24,123 nucleotides of DNA from Blastocatellia bacterium (lineage in GTDB: Bacteria; Acidobacteriota; Blastocatellia; Pyrinomonadales; Pyrinomonadaceae), in contig JACDAK010000236.1 in assembly GCA_013695495.1 (NCBI GenBank), positions 1 to 24,123 on the forward strand, written 5' to 3'. Below, in pieces: positions 20,458-24,123 of this stretch (positions are counted from its first letter, which is position 1; each line of letters opens with the position of its first letter). The notes beneath the pieces were generated by a model. It saw only the letters and a list, made by a program, of their open reading frames with translations. It was not told the origin of the DNA and did not search any database. Both the position numbers and the translations under genes were made by a program.

Positions 20458-21027
20458 CTATTTTCGGCTGCCGGGTTTATCTGTGGGTTCGCCAGCGGCA
20501 CACATGGGGCATTCATGCGGCGGATAGCTTGGGACATCGAGGGTCACGACGGAGATCCGGGGTACGCCGACATCGGCCCGGCCGTTCGAACGATCGATGA
20601 CGGTGGCGGCGCCCACAACGTCGGCTCCTCGATCTTTTAGGGCGTCGATCGCCTCCCTTGTAGTGCCGCCCGTGGTCATCACATCTTCAACTACGAGAAG
20701 CCGCTCGCAGGGTGAGATGCGGAAGCCCCTTCTGACCGTCATCCGCTCGTTTTGCCGCTCGGTCCAGATAAAGCGCACGTTGAGCGCAGCCGCGACTGCA
20801 TAGCCGATGATCAGGCCACCTATAGCGGGCGAGGCGACGGTTTGAATGCCTGAGTTGACGAAATTATCGGCGATCGCACGGGCAAAGGTTTGGGCGTCGG
20901 CGGGATATTGCAGAGCTAGAGCGCACTGCAGGTAGTTGGGGCTATGGAGGCCGCTCGTAAGTATAAAATGCCCCGTCAGAAGGGCATCAGTGTCGCGGAA
21001 ATGAGCAAGCGCTTTATCAGTGTTCAT
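20458..21027 (-). CDS. pyrE: Orotate phosphoribosyltransferase
   Basis: PyrE joins orotate to PRPP to give OMP in pyrimidine synthesis. The 189-aa protein has the orotate-side block FILTSGLHSPNYLQC (21-35), SPAIGGLIIGY, FIWTERQ, and the PRPP motif LLVVEDVMTTGGTTREA (110-126). The C-terminal tail YPPHECPMCAAGEPTDKPGSRK (168-189) with a CxxC is the mark of the PyrE subgroup found in several deep-branching phyla, and differs from the enterobacterial enzyme. It starts 2 bp after the NTF2-like gene, with which it is surely co-transcribed, and is followed 2 bp later by the ATP-grasp remnant. Confidence 0.95.
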   Translation of the reverse strand: MNTDKALAHFRDTDALLTGHFILTSGLHSPNYLQCALALQYPADAQTFARAIADNFVNSGIQTVASPAIGGLIIGYAVAAALNVRFIWTERQNERMTVRRGFRISPCERLLVVEDVMTTGGTTREAIDALKDRGADVVGAATVIDRSNGRADVGVPRISVVTLDVPSYPPHECPMCAAGEPTDKPGSRK

Positions 21028-21029
21028 AG

Positions 21030-21386
21030 TTAAGGTCCGAGGACGGGGCGCGGGTCAAAGTAGGCGGTTGAGCTGACGATCATGCCATCGGCTACGCGAA
21101 AGAGTTCGAAGATCGGGATCTCGCCGAATATCCCGTGAACCTTCCACTCTGTTGCGACGAGATCGGCGGAAGTTAAGTGCCTGACGATCTCGACGGAATC
21201 GATCGCGGGCAAGAATCCGATGAGAAAAGAACGAAGAGCTTCCGCTCCTTCGCCTTCACCAGTCACCGGATTTATGAAGGTGATGTTTTCTGCGAAAGGA
21301 GCGGATTCAAGGTCACCGGTACCCAGAGCTTTGAGATAGGCTTCTACGGCGGCGATGTTTGCAGTGGTGTTGTCGGGTTGTGCCAC
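21030..21386 (-). CDS. NTF2-like / SnoaL-type small protein
   Basis: A 118-aa protein with the alpha+beta-barrel pattern of the NTF2/SnoaL superfamily: an N-terminal helix pair (AAVEAYLKALGTGDLESAPFAENITFINPVTG) and then strands VEIVRHLTSADLVATEWKVHGIF, IPIFELFRVADGMIVSSTAYFDP. Such proteins bind or convert small molecules or serve as dimerisation modules; nothing here fixes the ligand. The start is GTG 21386 (AQPDN follows), with a TAGAAT (21393-21398, minus strand) only 6 bases upstream, so the message may be leaderless. It is the first gene of the long minus-strand run and directly precedes pyrE. Confidence 0.82.
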   Translation of the reverse strand: MAQPDNTTANIAAVEAYLKALGTGDLESAPFAENITFINPVTGEGEGAEALRSFLIGFLPAIDSVEIVRHLTSADLVATEWKVHGIFGEIPIFELFRVADGMIVSSTAYFDPRPVLGP

Positions 21387-21424
21387 GTCTCAATTCTATG
21401 TCAAGTTTTCAGTTTTGCATAAGC

Positions 21425-21452
21425 TTGCGGTTTGGCATTTAGCCGATAGAAT
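21425..21452 (+). promoter_or_regulatory. Possible promoter of the DEDDh exonuclease-queF pair
   Basis: TTGCGG (21425-21430), 16 bases, TAGAAT (21447-21452). The -10 ends 9 bases before the ATG at 21462, leaving almost no leader. The divergent NTF2-pyrE side has its own TAGAAT within the same 75-bp gap. Confidence 0.4.
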
Positions 21453-21461
21453 ATCTTTAGG

Positions 21462-22289
21462 ATGCCGCCTTTCAGCAATCTAGTTTCGGAATCGCTTTTG
21501 ATCAACGCCACTATCGATTATCTTTCTTCGAGAGGCGGGCGTGCTCCGGCGGTGCGCGTTGTGGATCGGGTGATGAAGATCCGCGGTGCCGACCCTTACT
21601 TGGCAAAGCTTTTGGTATCGGATCTGGTCGAGCGCGACTCACGACTGCGGATGGACGGTGACGTTGTCATCTTTGCCGGTGACGATCATGAATCGATCGA
21701 CCTAAATAAAGCGGGCTTTGTTATTTTTGATCTGGAGACGACGGGGGCAAAGGCTCCGCCATGCCGCATAACCGAAGTCGGGGCGTTTCGCGTTGTCGGC
21801 GGCTGTGTAGTCGAACAGTTTCACTCGTTGGTGAACCCTGAAATGCCCATACCGCCTTTCATCACTTCGCTGACCGGTATCAGTGACCTTATGGTCGTCG
21901 ATAAACCAAAGTTCGGTGAGATCGCAGCCGATCTTCTCTCGTTCATCGGGGATTCCGTCATGGTAGCCCACAACGCGCGTTTCGATATGGGGTTTCTAAA
22001 TCACGAGATCGGGCGTGTTTATGCGGATTATCGGCTCGCTAATCCGTCTTTATGCACAGTTCAGTTGTCGCGCCGGCTGCTGCCGGATATTGAAAACCAC
22101 AAGCTCAAAACGGTCGCGGGATATTATTCTATCGACCTAATCAATCATCATAGAGCGACGGACGACGCCTATGCGACCGCCCACATCTTTATAAATTTGC
22201 TGGGGGAGCTTTCGAATTTGGGCATTCGAGATGTGGGGGGCGCGCGCCGTTTCAGCAATAAGCGAACAAGGGCAAAGAAACTATGTTAG
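21462..22289 (+). CDS. DEDDh 3'-5' exonuclease (DNA polymerase III epsilon-like) with N-terminal winged-helix region
   Basis: The 275-aa protein has an N-terminal helical part of about 80 residues, likely a winged helix (LLINATIDYLSSRGGRAPAVRVVDRVMKIRGADPYLAKLLVSDLVERD). It is followed by an epsilon-type exonuclease domain: Exo I FDLETTG (Asp90, Glu92), Exo II AHNARFDMGFL (Asp175), Exo III HHRATDDA (His230, Asp235). All catalytic residues are present. LTGISDLMV fits the DnaQ/PolC family. It could be a proofreading-like or repair nuclease; it lacks a clamp-binding motif that I can recognise and is too long at the N-terminus for plain DnaQ. The last 7 bases overlap queF, indicating coupled expression. 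Confidence 0.9.
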   Translation: MPPFSNLVSESLLINATIDYLSSRGGRAPAVRVVDRVMKIRGADPYLAKLLVSDLVERDSRLRMDGDVVIFAGDDHESIDLNKAGFVIFDLETTGAKAPPCRITEVGAFRVVGGCVVEQFHSLVNPEMPIPPFITSLTGISDLMVVDKPKFGEIAADLLSFIGDSVMVAHNARFDMGFLNHEIGRVYADYRLANPSLCTVQLSRRLLPDIENHKLKTVAGYYSIDLINHHRATDDAYATAHIFINLLGELSNLGIRDVGGARRFSNKRTRAKKLC

Positions 22290-22711
22290 AAGAAGCAAAT
22301 ACAGCAGCGATCGACGCACAGAAACTTGATATCCGCTCGACGCCGCGCGGCGAGATGGGTCTCTATCCGCTGAACACGTTCGAATACGAATTTAAGGGCC
22401 GCGAGATCTGGATCAATTTTGAGATGCCGGAGTTTACGGCGATCTGTCCGTTCTCTGACTTTCCGGATTTTGGGATAATTCGGCTTCAGTACGTTCCGAA
22501 CGAGCGATGCATGGAACTCAAAAGCCTGAAGCTTTATATAAACTCTTTCCGCAACGTTAAGATATTTCACGAGCACGTGATCAACGTGATCCTGGAAGAT
22601 TTTGTGAAGGCGTGTGACCCGCTTGAGGTGGAGATAGAGGGAGATTTTCATGTTCGCGGCAACATCAAAACTGTTGTTACCGCGAGTTATAAAAAAGAGG
22701 GTGCCAGTTAG
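22283..22711 (+). CDS. queF: NADPH-dependent 7-cyano-7-deazaguanine reductase (preQ0 reductase)
   Basis: QueF reduces the nitrile of preQ0 to the amine preQ1 in queuosine synthesis. The 142-aa protein is the short unimodular form. It shows EFTAICPFSDFPDFG with the nucleophilic Cys55 and Asp62, and the QueF motif MELKSLKLYINSFRN (77-91) that binds NADPH, followed by FHEHVINVILEDF. The segment between Cys and Asp reads PFSDFP where many homologues have PxTGQP, a modest variation. It overlaps the exonuclease gene by 7 bases and converges on carD with shared stop-codon bases (22708-22711). queC, queD and queE are not in the window. Confidence 0.95.
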   Translation: MLEEANTAAIDAQKLDIRSTPRGEMGLYPLNTFEYEFKGREIWINFEMPEFTAICPFSDFPDFGIIRLQYVPNERCMELKSLKLYINSFRNVKIFHEHVINVILEDFVKACDPLEVEIEGDFHVRGNIKTVVTASYKKEGAS

Positions 22712-23244
22712 TGGACTGCCTGTGAAAAGACTTCGGGGTCGGCGACCTCATGCTTTTTGCATGCAGAGGCGACAAGGCGGTCGATCTCGCCTCTCAGGAT
22801 CTCTACATCAGCCGTGTCAGCGTTGCTGATCTCGGAGAGTATGAGGAACTTCGACTTTTCGAGCAGCGTCTGTTCGCGGAAGGAAAGCTTTTTCTCGTGG
22901 CTCAAGAAGGTGAGCTTTTTGAGCACGTCCGCAGCTTCGAACACGTCGCCCGAGCGTAGCTTGTCGGTAAACTCGCGCGAGCGCGTCTTCCAATCGCCGG
23001 AGACGTCGTCAAAGTCAGCGGACAACCGCTTGATCAACTTTTTACATTGAATTGAAGATAGAAGCGGGCGAATTCCAACATTCTCTGCGTTAGCCATCGG
23101 AACGAGAATTGTAGAATTGTCGCTTAGAACTCTTAGGGCGTAACACGTTACCGAGTTTTCCCCGAAAGTTTTCTTTTCGATATCTTCTATTAGACAAACC
23201 CCTTGATTCGGATACGCAACTTTTTGGCCTATTTCTAATTCCAT
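22708..23244 (-). CDS. carD: CarD/CdnL family transcription regulator
   Basis: CarD-type proteins bind the RNA polymerase beta subunit and upstream DNA and stabilise open complexes, notably at rRNA promoters. The 178-aa protein starts with the CarD/TRCF RNA-polymerase-interaction domain (LEIGQKVAYPNQGVCLIEDIEKKTFG...YALRVLSDNSTILVPMANAENVGIRPL, residues 3-60). A helical C-terminal domain follows with the conserved W in DVSGDWKTRSREFTDKLRSGDVFEAADVLKKL and the LSFREQTLLEKSKFLILSEI block. Length and domain order match CdnL. CGGAG lies 7-8 bases before the ATG, and a good promoter sits about 95 bp upstream, so it is an independent unit between queF and the histidine kinase. Confidence 0.93.
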   Translation of the reverse strand: MELEIGQKVAYPNQGVCLIEDIEKKTFGENSVTCYALRVLSDNSTILVPMANAENVGIRPLLSSIQCKKLIKRLSADFDDVSGDWKTRSREFTDKLRSGDVFEAADVLKKLTFLSHEKKLSFREQTLLEKSKFLILSEISNADTADVEILRGEIDRLVASACKKHEVADPEVFSQAVH

Positions 23245-23336
23245 AAAATTTCTCCGAAATGTGAATACGCGCGGAAAACGGTCGAAGGGCCCGAAGTTTA
23301 GGGCTTAGCTGATGAAACTAATCAAAAGATAAGTAG

Positions 23337-23365
23337 AGTATAACACAACGCCGCCCGGACGTGAA
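23337..23365 (-). promoter_or_regulatory. Promoter of carD
   Basis: On the minus strand TTCACG (23360-23365), exactly 17 bases, then TATACT (23337-23342). The -10 matches consensus in five of six positions. It lies in the 137-bp gap after the histidine kinase and leaves a leader of about 85 nt before the carD ATG at 23244. Confidence 0.6.
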
Positions 23366-23381
23366 GAAAATCAGATCGGGA

Positions 23382-24123
23382 TCAGGATGGACAACGAGGG
23401 AGCTCAATTACGAACGTTGATCCTCGGCTGAGTTCCGAGGATACCGAAACGTCGCCGCTGTGGAGGCGAGCGAGGTGCTTGACTATGGCTAGGCCCAATC
23501 CGGTTCCGCCGACATCGCGGCTGCGGCTGCGATCCGCACGATAGAACCTTTCGAACACGCGCGGCAGGTGTGAAGTTAAAATGCCCTCGCCGGTGTCGGC
23601 GACGGAAATGAGATCCGTGCCTTCGCGGGTCGCGGATGCAACGGTCACCGTTCCGCCGTCGCGGTTGAATTTTATTGCGTTGTCGATCAAGTTGGTCAGC
23701 ATCTGTTCGAGCCTTGAAGCATCTGCCTCTACTCGCGCGTCGGCCGCGATATCGTTGATGAGAGCAATGGAGCGAGCATCAGCCGTTGGGCCGAGTCCGA
23801 GAAAGATCTCGTCTACGATCTTTGCGACGCGCACGGACTGCTTGTCGATGAACACCTTGCCCGATTCGATCTGCGAAAGCTCGAGGATGGTGGATATCAG
23901 CGTGTGCATCCGCTGAGCATTCCGGCGGATAACGCTAAGAAATTTCCGGCTGCTTTCGGGGTCGTCGATCGCGCCGTCTTCGAGCGTTTCAACGAACGCC
24001 ATTATTGACGTGAGCGGTGTTCTGAGCTCGTGCGAGATGTTGGAAAGGAATTCCTGACGAACGCGCTCAAGCCGCTCGATCTGAGTCACGTCGTAGAATA
24101 CGGCCACAGCACATTGCCGCTCC
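23382..24123 (-). CDS. PhoR-like sensor histidine kinase (3' part, N-terminus outside window)
   Basis: The 3' portion of a membrane or PAS-linked sensor kinase; the frame runs off the right edge, so the sensor region is not seen. The visible part starts in the end of a PAS-like domain (AVFYDVTQIERLERVRQEF), then the HisKA box FLSNISHELRTPLTSIMAF with the phosphorylated His, N-box LTNLIDNAIKFN, G1 VADTGEGI, F-box RVFERFYRADRSRS and G2 GGTGLGLAIVKHLARLHSG of the ATPase domain. The DVTQIERLE-R-x-R-x-EFL-x-NISHELRTPL style is that of PhoR, the phosphate-response kinase, but phoB or pst genes would be needed to say so and are not visible. It ends at 23382; carD follows with its own promoter. Confidence 0.92.
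   Translation of the reverse strand, partial: ERQCAVAVFYDVTQIERLERVRQEFLSNISHELRTPLTSIMAFVETLEDGAIDDPESSRKFLSVIRRNAQRMHTLISTILELSQIESGKVFIDKQSVRVAKIVDEIFLGLGPTADARSIALINDIAADARVEADASRLEQMLTNLIDNAIKFNRDGGTVTVASATREGTDLISVADTGEGILTSHLPRVFERFYRADRSRSRDVGGTGLGLAIVKHLARLHSGDVSVSSELSRGSTFVIELPRCPS

Noticed and set aside
1..24123. CRISPR arrays, tRNA or rRNA genes, insertion sequences
   Set aside because: I saw no regularly spaced repeats, no clover-leaf-like stretch with a T-psi-C signature, and no transposase or terminal inverted repeats in the gaps.
1..24123. Selenoprotein gene with in-frame TGA, prompted by selA
   Set aside because: None of the gene ends terminating in TGA continues into sequence that extends its family's homology. 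The terC break is a frame change, not a TGA.

Overview
This window reads as a chromosomal segment of a free-living Gram-negative bacterium of moderately high G+C. Gene content and protein style suggest Acidobacteriota, perhaps a Blastocatellia/Pyrinomonadaceae-like lineage. Pointers are a secreted protein with 29-residue 'Y-x-x-E-L/M' repeats, a CarD regulator, a small FDIFFNG/KRPP protein, SelA, and a PyrE with a C-terminal CxxC tail. The placement is inference, not a database result. Most genes are housekeeping genes. I see no tRNA, rRNA, CRISPR array, insertion sequence or phage gene.

Layout, left to right. Positions 1-2001 (+) hold the 3' end of purL followed by hemW. Positions 2013-4329 (-) hold kynA (tryptophan 2,3-dioxygenase) overlapping a secreted 5'-nucleotidase-like phosphoesterase. 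Positions 4330-4684 are a long non-coding gap with a strong promoter and a folded leader in front of a cold-shock gene (4685-4891, +). A bidirectional terminator separates this gene from a small conserved protein (4958-5275, -). selA (+) and serC (-) converge and overlap at their 3' ends (5390-7895). Two exported-protein genes follow at 8078-10403 (+): a TPR protein and the 29-residue-repeat protein. Next come yceH (-), a DEDDy exonuclease (+), a lower-G+C orphan of unknown function (11764-12618, -), a hotdog thioesterase (-) and a decayed terC (-).

A long minus-strand run then extends from 21386 down to 14106: NTF2-like, pyrE, a broken ATP-grasp gene, truA, DUF952, uppS, cdsA, hicA-hicB, aspS and a DUF4870 membrane protein. 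Much of it is tightly packed, with gaps or overlaps of a few bases, and covers pyrimidine synthesis, tRNA pseudouridylation, lipid carrier and phospholipid synthesis, and aspartyl-tRNA charging. The hicAB cassette sits in a looser, A+T-richer gap between cdsA and aspS. The right end has a DEDDh exonuclease overlapping queF (+), then carD (-) with its own promoter, and the 3' part of a PhoR-like histidine kinase (-).

The most interesting parts are the broken or remodelled genes and the regulatory DNA around them. The HicA toxin appears to have lost its whole core in frame while HicB and a perfect 20-bp operator-like palindrome remain. terC has a one-base shift in a homopolymer and lacks its N-terminal helices. 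An ATP-grasp gene survives only as a shifted N-terminal scrap between pyrE and truA. A terminator-like hairpin lies directly before the aspS start. The cold-shock gene has an inverted repeat inside its promoter and a leader of about 220 nt. An orphan all-helical protein carries a possible HEPN RNase motif. I do not see a complete, clearly new multi-gene system.
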